64,000 nt of DNA, from assembly GCA_034440575.1 (NCBI GenBank), contig JAOTOL010001638.1, positions 1,889,001-1,953,000 on the forward strand. The letters run 5' to 3'. This stretch comes from Imbricaverruca yamaguchii. Its lineage: Eukaryota > Arthropoda > Thecostraca > Neoverrucidae. Every line of letters begins with the position of its first letter. Within the stretch, counting starts at the first letter, position 1. Below, in pieces: positions 55,381-64,000 of this stretch. Below the pieces are notes generated by a model, which was not told the DNA's origin, did no database searches, and was given only the letters and a program-made list of their open reading frames with translations. Both the position numbers and the translations under genes were made by a program.

Positions 55381-57137
55381 AAACATTTCGAACAATCGAA
55401 CAACAAAGTGATGGTAGCTTCTCCGGAATCCATGGCACGGTGGTCGTGATCAGTCATAACGGTGAGAGCAGTTTGGCTGAATGCTGGCTGAATCCAATTA
55501 TTATGGATGAAGCGTATTTAAGTAAGAAGTAGCGTAAATAAGTAGGAAGCGAGTCGCACATCTGTCTATGTACGAGTCGCTTAGTCATTTCAGTCGTCGC
55601 TGGTTAACTCGAGGTAGGACGCCAGTTCGTCGCACGCCTCAAATACACAAAAGAAGAAAAGAGTACACCTGAAGAAAACGAAAGTATGCGGCACGCGACA
55701 CCTACTCCGTCCGTTCCGGTAGACTTCGATTCTTGCACATCCCCGGCAGTTACGCGTGAATCACTCATTGTTGCGGGTCCTAGTTTCATGCCGCACACAG
55801 GCAAGTGGAACACCCGAGATGGTACGTCACATTACGGTACTGGCACACCAGCAGCAGCATGCGGTCCAACACTCGCAAAGTACCTATTCGAAGTGTCAAT
55901 TAGTTACGTTATTCGGGCTTTAGAGCGCGTCAAAGTGTCAGCAGTGACGTTTGGTGCCATAATCACAGTTTTATCGGTGCCGATAATAGGTCGCAGCACC
56001 TGCCACGTGCAGCTCGGCCAGTTTACGCTGCAGCTGCTCCTGACAGTCCCGACGGGTCGCAGCTCGGTTCCCGGCAGCGCGCCAGCTCGGCTGAGCGCGG
56101 CTGAGCGTGGCGCGTCGGCTCACCAGCTGGTCATGGGTCGCGCCGGTCGGCGGCGGAGCGCCGGGCTCTGGCCGTCGAGCACGCCTCTCAGGGCCGCCTC
56201 GCCTAGCGAAGGGATACAAACCATGGACGGCCCGAGGCTTCCAAGTGGGGTGAGGAGGAAAAGTCACGGCTGCAACCCTCCCCCTCAGGAAAGATGCCCT
56301 CGTATATTGATCAATAAATTGTCATATTCCAAAATGTCCACAGCTGTTTTTAGTTTTGTTGCAAAAAATCATTTTTCGGTGCTTAGTGTCACTTCCTAAG
56401 TATTTCGGTTGCACCACTACTAACCCAGCCAGCATTTTTGTTCCTGGCCCGATCAGGCCTAGCTCGAGCTGCCCTGCTCGGGCTAAGCTACGTTTTCCCT
56501 CTGGTTCGTGGTGCAAGCGTTGGGCCAAATGGACAAACGTTCCTGGAAAGAAAATGCAACCTGATTATCTATCCGATATTGGATGCATATCGTACATTCA
56601 GCACTGACCTCTTTCTTGGTAATTGTGAAAGACTTATGTAAACAATGGGAATAAAATACGGGGATGCTATTGCAACTTGTGTTGTTGATGTCTAGCAATT
56701 CATCGTACTTTAATAATATCAATAGGGAAAATTCATGTGGGTAGTGTTTTTCGTGATCAGTGTACCCAAGCCACGCCACCTGACGCAGCCGAGTCGTTTC
56801 ACACGAGTTTGCTGCCAGCGCAGGCCTATGTCACCCGGCGGTATCTCGCTGCCGTTGGTGCAGTCGAGTGTTTGCCCAGTGCCCATGAGTGCCCGCCGGA
56901 ATCGGACGGCACTTGACGGCGCTTCTTTTTGTGGCCGCGCCTTCAAAGGAACACCTGCGACCTGTCCGTGCTCATTGTGGAGGCCATATGTCATCACCTG
57001 CGCATGGAACCAGCCACAGCCGGGCAACAAAGTGCCCAAAATCAACACCGGATTACGGACTCAAGCACTCAACATGTTTTTTCCCGGTTTGTTGGAGGGG
57101 TTCACCGTTAGGTCACACACAGTAGGGCACAGCGACT
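55381..57137. other. Gene-free stretch, partly GC-rich
   Basis: Open frames on both strands occur at 55690-56400 and 56735-57125, but no domain, splice pattern or homologue is recognised. A 17-bp direct repeat (AGTAGGGCACAGCGACT...) sits at 57121, just before the long-TIR element. Confidence 0.4.
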
Positions 57138-57814
57138 CAGTAGGGCACAGCGTCCTTGATAAATTTTGGATTCGAGATATTCGGCCCTACGATTTTGAGA
57201 TGTAATCGAGTGTGCTGATTTCAAATTCGAAAGCTGTTTTTGGATCAAAGCATTTTTTGGTCCGCAAATTTACACTTTTCTGCAGGCATGATTCCTAACT
57301 TTATGCTAAATATGGGACTATGGACACAAAGACATGTCTGAAAGTTGTGTGACTGTTATATTCGTGATGTTCACACCAAAATACCTATGATTACCACTTT
57401 TCAGCGCGCTAAAGCGTATATTGGATATATTTGTGACGTTTTCTCTGGTCCGTCCGACACATCTCTCACTAACGCCATCTATAGGTGTTTTTTTTTCATT
57501 AACTCGGAAAATTGACTCATTGAACTAGACATATGTCAAAAGCCTGTCCAGTATACATCTAAAATTTACACTAACGAACTGAAAACTGATGCCTAAGTTC
57601 CCTCAGGGGCGGATCCAGGAGGAGGCAATAGTAGGTATGTTGAAAAAGGCAAAGGCAGGTTCGTATACAAAATACAAAAAGTGAACACGTTTCTTGAAAA
57701 CTTCAAATAACATAAAACAAGCTTTGAAGTATCATAGTAATCGTTTGTAATGTAGGAAAACATTGCATAACACACGGGACTACCGTTTAGTGATCGGCTG
57801 AGGGAAATAATAGA
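57138..57814. repeat. Left terminal inverted repeat
   Basis: Pairs with 58868-59552. Very long arms like these can form a stable foldback. Confidence 0.85.
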
Positions 57815-57908
57815 AATACACACAGGATAACTGCCACTCAGACACATTATCACTTCTCTGGACGGCCCAACAAACGCAAGGGACGGATTTCAAGGCCCTG
57901 TTGGAAAG

Positions 57909-58810
57909 ATGCATTCGAAGGTTGAAGACATGAGGTATGACCCAGCGTTTGAACGGCTAGCTGAAGGCGAGGAATATGTGGAGATCCCAGAAGATGTACT
58001 TGACAGCATGTCAACAGACCAGAAGGTCTCTTACGAACTGTGTCGGGCGGTGAAAGCTGCAAGTCTGCCTGCAAGTATGTAAGAAATGAAGCCTGGCAAG
58101 CTGAACCACGCGCGCTGGTTGACAACAGGTGAGAAGATAGTATGCTTGTGGACCAGGCAGCACGGGCTCACCGACTCAAACAAGATAATCCTGAGACGGC
58201 TGGCAGAGTTCTGCGTCAACGTATATTTATAGTGCTACTTTGAGATTAAGACGAAGGCCAAAATCGTGGACGCACCCAAACACATAATAACCCATCTCCG
58301 AGCCCTTCGTACGCAACCAGAAGAGGTTCAGGCGGCGGTTACCCGCTGTGTTCGGTCTTCCGCCTGGTACGCCCATCCTGAGAGCCTCCTGCTGTCCCTT
58401 CTCGCCAGTGAACAACCTGAAGATAGGAAGTTCGCCATCGAAAAGTTCATCGGTGTGAGAAGAGGAGCAGAGTACGGGGACAAGTCGCCAAGGACGAGAA
58501 AGCACCCCAAGATCAACATGTCCACCTCATCACTTATACAACTGATCGACTGGGACGACACAGAGATCACGGAACCTGTGTTTACGTGTGGAATCGCCGC
58601 ACCAGAACTCAGGAGGATCATATCCATGCCGCTGGATGTCCCTCCGTTCCCTGCGAATGTCCTGTCGACGGAGCGGGTGGTCCAGCACGTCACGACAGCC
58701 GCTGGAAAGGTCAGGAGGCCCGAGATGCCTCTGTCCGCGTCAGCGCCCACCACAGAAAACAGTTGCCAGTGTTCCTCTCTAAGAAGGATATAATGGAAGC
58801 TATGAAGTAG
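57909..58810 (+). pseudogene. Broken gene of an uncharacterised invertebrate protein family
   Basis: One frame runs from ATG 57909 (MHSKVEDMRYDPAFERLAEG) with in-frame stops at 58080-58082 (TAA) and near 58230 (TAG), to about 58715, where it shifts; the remainder (VRVSAHHRKQLPVFLSKKDI) is in another frame. Landmarks: GKLNHARWLTTGEKIVCLW, WYAHPESLLLSLLASEQPED, LIQLIDWDDTEITEPV, and LSTERVVQHVTTAAGKV. From memory these match a multicopy family of uncharacterised invertebrate proteins with an RWLT segment, HPE-x-LLL, an IDW-x-x-x-x-TEPP block and a C-terminal H-T-Q-x-VERCV-x-x-VTEA motif. Function is unknown. Position between long inverted repeats suggests a transposon-borne gene. Confidence 0.65.
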
Positions 58811-58867
58811 GCCAATGACGGGGAGTAGTAAAAATGTCACACAAAACTGTACTTTATGCATTCTGTC

Positions 58868-59552
58868 CTTCAGATATCTATTATTTCCCTCAGCCGATCA
58901 CTAAACGGTAGTCCTGTGTGTTATGCAATGTTTTCCTACATTACAAGCGATTACTATGATACTTCAAAGCTTGTTTTATGTTATTTGAAGTTTTCAAGAA
59001 AGTGTTCACTTTTTGTATTTTGTATACGAACCTGCCTTTGCCTTTTTCAACATACCTACTATTGCCTCCTCCTGGATCCGCCCCTGAGGGAACTTAGGCA
59101 TCAGTTTTCAGTTCGTTAGTGTAAATTTTAGATGTGTACTGGACAGGCTTTTGACATATGTCTAGTTCAATGAGTCAATTTTCCGAGTTAATGAGAGAAA
59201 AAAACACCCATAGATGGCGTTAGTGAGAGATGTGTCGGACGGACCAGAGAAAACGTCACAAATACATCCAATATACGCTTTAGCGCGCTGAAAAGTGGTA
59301 ATCGTAGGTATTTTGGTGTGAACATCACGAATATAACAGTCACACAACTTTCAGACATGTCTTTGTGTCCATAGTCCCATATTTAGCATAAAGTTAGGAA
59401 ACATGCCTGCAGAAAAGTGTAAATTTGCGGACCAGAAAATGCTTTGATTCAAAAACAGCTTTCGAATTTGAAATCAGCACACTCGATTACATCTCAAAAT
59501 TGTAGGGACGAATCTCGAATCAAAAATTTATCGAGGACGCTGTGCCCTACTG
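58868..59552. repeat. Right terminal inverted repeat
   Basis: Reverse complement of 57138-57814; ends GGACGCTGTGCCCTACTG. Confidence 0.85.
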
Positions 59553-60686
59553 CTCAGCCCTTGCAGCAGTCATCTGTTTGCATATCCGTCCAGGCAGGTG
59601 GAAACTGACTGATAGCAACCCATCCGTAATTGCCATATTCATCGTGCGGTAGTGTTTATAACCGCGCTTCATTAGTGTTTGTTTTTTCACAGTCGATTTT
59701 GTGGTTGGGCGTTGGGCTGGCCGTAACCAACTCGGTTGTCATATCGAGTAACCGTCCATCCCGGGTTCTATTCGATCCGTTGGCCACATTTGGAAACCTG
59801 ACTTTTCCCTTCGTGCATGGCAGCATCTCTCCGGTCCTAATACATATGGCTGTTTGTATCAATCTACATTGTATTGTTTTAATGCAGGACAATTCAGTTG
59901 AATCAGTCGGAACTTAACATACGACCCTTTGGAACCACCTGCCGTTTAGGCTATTCCGTGTTTTTATCATATGTGCGGACAATCACCGACACATTGAAGA
60001 AAGTTGTCTACGTGGGTGATTTGGCAGCTGGCTTGCTGTATGAGGCTGTCTCACGCAGTAGTAATAGTGGTGGTAGTAGCGGCCCTGATCATGTCAGCTG
60101 TTAATTATCTAAGTTATTCGCATGTAACGCAACGAGGTTATTCGATGCATCAGGGGAAGTTCTACAACAAAAATTGGAACAGAATAGTAGTGGTCGCTGG
60201 TGTCATTAATGGTTGGCTTGTTAAGTTAATATCATTGCATCGTTACTGGACCCGATGTTCGAGAATATTCCTCCACCACGGCCACATTTGCATTGTTGAG
60301 TATGAATAGTTTTGATGAGTCCTGTGGTATATGAGTCCAGTCTATGCATGCGGTATGACTGTGTTATGTACCACTGTATGCGGTAACTGAACTCTGCACC
60401 GGTAACCGAGCCCTGCACCAGCGGTACAACTGTATGCGGTAACGGATCCCCTGCACCAGCTCTTCAGTCGGTATCAGTCCACCGAAGTCCTGGCGCCAGC
60501 GGGTCCCCCGCCCTCCCAGCATCTCTCGCGGGTTCCTCCCTCACCTCACCCTGCTCTTGTGTTTTGCCATAGGTTGCTCCCTCATCCCCTCTTCTACCCC
60601 GGGTCCACCCCGGTCCTGGCACCGGCGACTCCCTCACCCGCCCGACTCTGTTCGTGAACCGGTTCGCCGATACGATCACGGCGCTC
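59553..60686. other. Gene-free stretch
   Basis: No gene or repeat is recognised with confidence. Confidence 0.4.
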
Positions 60687-60850
60687 CCCGGCGACGCCGG
60701 GCGCCGGTCGGCGGGTTACGTGACGTCACCAGCCATGCCTGCGTCATCGGCCCGTGACAGCCGGCGCCGGCACGGCGGCGACGCCGGGGCGCCGGTCGGC
60801 GGGTTATGTGACGTCACCAGCGGTGCCTGCGTCATCGGCCCGTGACAGCG
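60687..60850. repeat. ~90-bp tandem duplication with CRE-like sites
   Basis: Two GC-rich units, each with GCCGGTCGGCGGGTTA(C/T)GTG, ACGTCACCAGC and TGCGTCATCGGCCCGTGACA. Each has a TGACGTCA palindrome. Confidence 0.85.
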
Positions 60851-61348
60851 CGGCGGTGCGTTCAGCCCCCGCGTGCGGGGCTAGTCATTAATTACCAAGT
60901 TGACTGTGGCCGGAAGTTATAATGCGGGTGTAAGGCCTTTCTTGTGTCGGAAAAGTCGTACATGGTTGTGAATTGTGCGAGGTTTACTTAACTCGGACAT
61001 ATTGTGCACTTCCAGTGAAATTATCACTAGGAGAAGCGCCGCCTTGTGACGCTTCTACTTTCCACGTAATAAGGAAACACCAGGGTGCCTTCCGATCCTC
61101 GCGATGTCCCAGGAGCCGGAGCTGTGTGGTATTTCCGTGTAAGCCGTGCAGACGGACAACCGTAGTGACTCAGTCAGCTGTTGGCCGCAATGGCGCAGTC
61201 AGCTGTTGGCCACAGTGGAGGAGCCAGCTGTCGGCCGCAGCGGCGCAATGTTGCTTGTAAATCCATCATCATTGTCTCCCCCGTCGATCAGCTCTGGCAA
61301 CAGAATAGAGCGTTGCCAACGCCAGCCCCGTGCCCTGTTCACTGTCGG

Positions 61349-61489
61349 GTCCACTTGAGTGGTCCAGATACAGTCCACCTGAGTGGTCCAGATACAGTCC
61401 ACCTGAGTGGTCCAGATACAGTCCACCTGAGTGGTCCAGATACAGTCCACCTGAGTGGTCCAGATACAGTCCACCTGAGTAGTCCAGGC
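61349..61489. repeat. 24-bp minisatellite, 6 units
   Basis: Unit GTCCACCTGAGTGGTCCAGA plus TACA. Almost homogeneous; a multiple of three, so it yields repeat peptides in several frames. Confidence 0.94.
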
Positions 61490-61734
61490 GCCAGTGGAGC
61501 TTTCCAAGGTCTTCCGAAAATTTCGGGTGGTGCTTTTGCATGGCCTTGTGGTTTGTAGGCTTTTCGACACATCACTATAGGCACTAATGTTTTAAAGTTT
61601 TAAAAGGTAGGCGATGCTCAGTTGCACTTCGGTGGTGCTCCAGGACCACCACTAAAACACGCCACTGTTACTACTCAAACACCGCGCATGGGTGCAGGTG
61701 TTCGGTCAAACGCTGCTCCGGGTCGGGACCACAG

Positions 61735-62600
61735 TAGCCTCGCTTCCATGACAGGTTTGAATTGGGACTGGATTTCCACAATGAATCGAATCCGGATTAC
61801 AAGGAGCGTTTCCTTGGCCATTCGCGGGAAAATCAGAATTACATGTATGACTTCCGAATCCGGATTTGGTGAGAAATACTGGATTTGCTGAAAGTTGCGG
61901 CGCACGTGTGGCATTTCCCTTCAATACAAAAAAACGTATGCCCCATTGGCGTGCGATGCGTCGTTGCATGAGAGACTCGAAGAGGACTTGCTAGTATTTG
62001 CGAGTTTATGATATTTCAATATATTACCTTTGTTTCCATGGCAGGTTTGAATTTGGATTGGATTTTCATAATGAATCGAATCCGGATTACAAGGAGTGTT
62101 TCCGTGATAATTCGCGAGGAAATCAGGATTACACGTAAGATTTCCGAATCGGGATTTGGTGGGAAATTCCGGATTTGCTGACAGTTGCGGTGCACGTGCG
62201 ACATTTATCTTCAATACCCAAAAATGTATGCCACATCGGCGTGGGCTGCGTCGTCGCATGAGAGACTCGAAGAGGGCGTGCTGTTATTTCCAATTTATGA
62301 TATTATATTTTATTATATTATATCTTATATTATATTATATATCATATATATTATATTATAAACCCGGTCACGCTTCACCAAAAGCCCTAAAAAAACGACG
62401 CCGGCGCTCACGGCAGGGGAAGCAGGAAAACGGCGCGGAGTGAATGCTACCATATGCTTCCATCTCCTGGGAACTCTGGATTTCTTCAGGAAGTCTTTTT
62501 ATTGCCGGATTCTGGAATCCAATCCAGTTAGCTGACGAAGGCGTTTCCATGACTTCGGAAATCCGGATTGGTAAGGAAGTCCGGATTTGCTAGTGTCATG
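61735..62600. repeat. ~300-bp direct repeat, two units plus partial third
   Basis: Units near 61745-62030 and 62035-62300 share GACAGGTTTGAATT/GGCAGGTTTGAATT, AATGAATCGAATCCGGATTA, CAAGGAG(C/T)GTTTCC and GCATGAGAGACTCGAAGAGG. A fragment with the CCGAATCCGGATTTG-GTGAG motif recurs near 62550-62595. An AT-rich tract (TATATTATATTATA) lies at 62303-62360. Confidence 0.75.
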
Positions 62601-63046
62601 GAAATGGGGCTAATGGCTCCGGCCCTGAACGAGCGACTGATCGTCTGTGGTCCGGTCCGGGCGCCGCGCGCCGCGGAGGTGACCCACCCCCTCCCCCGCT
62701 CCTTTGCCGGCGCCTGGCACGTCCTGGCCGGCGTGCACCTGGCTGCCGTCGGCGGCGGCGGTGGCGGCGGCGGCCGGCCCGGCGGGCGGGCTGACCTCGG
62801 CCGGAACACAGCAATAAACACAGCCGGGACGCCGGCGCCCGCTGACGAGGCGCAGACTCCGCCGGCCGTCCGCTAACGGATCACGGGCCGGCCGTATCGC
62901 TGTCGTTGGGCTCGCCGCCGCCGCCGCCGCCACCCGGCTGATAGCCGCTGTTTATGAGCGGGTTCCGCTGGCCGGCGCTGGCTCGCCGCTCGCTGTGGTC
63001 TCACCGGACCCAAGGCTGGTTGATGGACCTGAGGCTAGATCAGGGC
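62601..63046. other. GC-rich, CpG-rich stretch
   Basis: CGG/GCC trinucleotide runs (about 62750-62790, 62910-62935). Could be a promoter-type CpG-rich region, but no adjacent gene start is recognised. Confidence 0.4.
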
Positions 63047-63345
63047 TGTGGAGAGCGGACGGTGGAGACTGAGGGACGGCCAGTCCGACAGACGACAGGT
63101 GGAGTCCGGTAGACAGCCGGTAGGCGGCGGGTGGAGGACGGTCGGAGTCCGGTAGATGACGGATGGAGTCTGGTAGACGGCAGGTGTAGGACGGCCAGAG
63201 TCCGGTAGATGACGGGTGGAGTCTGGTAGACTGCGTCTGGAGGACGGCCGGTAGACGGCGGGTGGAGGACGACCGGAGTCCGATAGATGACGAGCGGGGT
63301 TCGGTAGCCGACGGCTGTAGGACGACGGCCTCTGGAACCTGGCAG
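63047..63345. repeat. Complex minisatellite (GGAGTCCGGTAGA units)
   Basis: Repeated pieces GGCGGGTGGAGGACGG and GGAGTCCGGTAGATGACGG with ~60-bp higher-order spacing. The minus frame gives a Pro-Asp-Ser-x-Arg repeat peptide that is not a supported gene. Confidence 0.8.
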
Positions 63346-64000
63346 ATGGCATGCAGAGTAGGGGGTGTGTCATCAAAGTATTTTCTCGCGAAGACAACTG
63401 CTGATGTGATGGTGTGGTGTCAGCGCTAGAGAAAACACCAGATATCCACAAACAATCGCATTTGAAGAAAAAAAAACTTTCAAGTGGCGCGAGCCGGTTG
63501 AAGTTTGCCCTATTCCGCACTGAGGGCGACACAAACGCGCCTTTGCTGGTTATTTGCGGAACAAAGTACACCACAAGAGCACACAGGTTCCAACCGCTAG
63601 AGTGAAAACATTGCTTGACCCTCCTAACTTCCACCCTCTCCCTCGTGAACGAAGTATCAGCGCTCAAGAAAGTCATCTGTTCCCGGAACAACAATCGCCC
63701 CTGAGAATCAGTCGTGTCGGCCACCGTCGTGTTTAGCGCCGACGCAAGTCCTCCGACATCTTTTACCGCACATCTTTTGCATGCAACATATTTGGTCGAA
63801 GCGGAGACCTGGTGCGAAAGGAATGTCATGATGGCGAGTGAAGTCGGCTGGTGAACCGACCTGCTCGGTGATCAAGAGTGCGGGCTCTGTAGTACGACTG
63901 TGGGGAAGACGGCACAGCCGTATTCGTAAAACAGCCGACGTCGTCTTCCGAGGAAGAGCATGTTGCCGTTGTTTCTGAGCCAGGATCCGATTATGCCGGC
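63346..64000. other. Gene-free right edge
   Basis: No gene, RNA or repeat is recognised with confidence. Confidence 0.4.

Larger units (their letters stand above)
57138..59552 (+). mobile_element. DNA element with ~680-bp terminal inverted repeats
   Basis: The left arm at about 57138-57814 and the right arm at about 58868-59552 are reverse complements with few differences. The termini are CAGTAGGGCACAGCGTCC and its exact complement. The arms enclose ~1.05 kb with a broken gene (57909-58810). A copy of the first 15 bases of the terminus lies directly outside the left end. No clear target duplication is seen beyond a shared CT. The superfamily is not assigned. Confidence 0.82.

Noticed and set aside
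55686..56399. 237-codon plus-strand frame
   Set aside because: No recognisable domain or homologue; composition changes along it and an antisense frame is equally open.
62528..62933. Ala/Gly/Arg-rich frames on both strands
   Set aside because: They come from CGG/GCC trinucleotide runs; no start context or domain supports a gene.

Overview
This is eukaryotic (metazoan) nuclear DNA. It has GT-AG introns, sparse coding exons, many minisatellites, and a dense mix of animal transposon families: CR1 LINE, Ty3/gypsy, PIF/Harbinger, Penelope-like, TTAA-flanked short elements, a tRNA-derived SINE and a long-TIR DNA element. The mix and the host genes point to an invertebrate, plausibly an arthropod such as a crustacean, but the sequence does not settle the species.

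Host genes are few. (1) At 82-952 on the minus strand, two exons encode one WW domain followed by a Gln/His-rich tail; the gene runs off the left edge. (2) At 29745-30800 (+) lies a single-exon IBA57-type mitochondrial iron-sulfur assembly factor. (3) At 48953-51742 (+), two exons joined in phase encode a CIDE-N domain, as in DFF/ICAD/CIDE apoptotic nuclease regulators; later exons were not found.

Layout: 1-3 kb WW gene and hexanucleotide repeats; 2.9-6.1 kb two TTAA-flanked elements; 6.6-10.7 kb nearly full-length CR1 LINE; 12.6-13.2 kb Penelope-like 3' end with a perfect 52-bp hairpin; 13.3-19.3 kb PIF/Harbinger material plus a second TTAA-flanked element of the 2.9-kb family; 21.4-25.6 kb decayed Ty3/gypsy element whose two LTRs are in opposite orientation; 25.7-26.7 kb 150-bp tandem array; 29.7-30.8 kb IBA57; 31.6-34.0 kb a very degenerate tandem tract of about 20-bp period; 34-38 kb tiny SINE insertions; 41-44 kb minisatellites; 44-48 kb LINE relic; 48-52 kb 52-bp minisatellite and the CIDE-N gene with an intronic SINE; 53.9-54.5 kb second Penelope-like 3' end with an intact-looking hammerhead ribozyme; 54.5-55.4 kb A/T homopolymer sequence of doubtful quality; 57.1-59.6 kb DNA element with about 680-bp inverted repeats around a broken gene of an uncharacterised family; 60-64 kb tandem repeats and GC-rich DNA.

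The most novel-looking signal is a family of 51-65-bp retroinsertions (tails AATAACC or (AACC)n), five of them with direct target duplications of 10-15 bp. They share their 3' end with a 161-bp tRNA-headed SINE that has its own 14-bp duplication. Other points of interest are the degenerate 20-bp tract, the long-TIR element, the Penelope hammerhead, a retroinsertion that is almost pure poly(A), and the head-to-tail anomaly of the gypsy LTRs.
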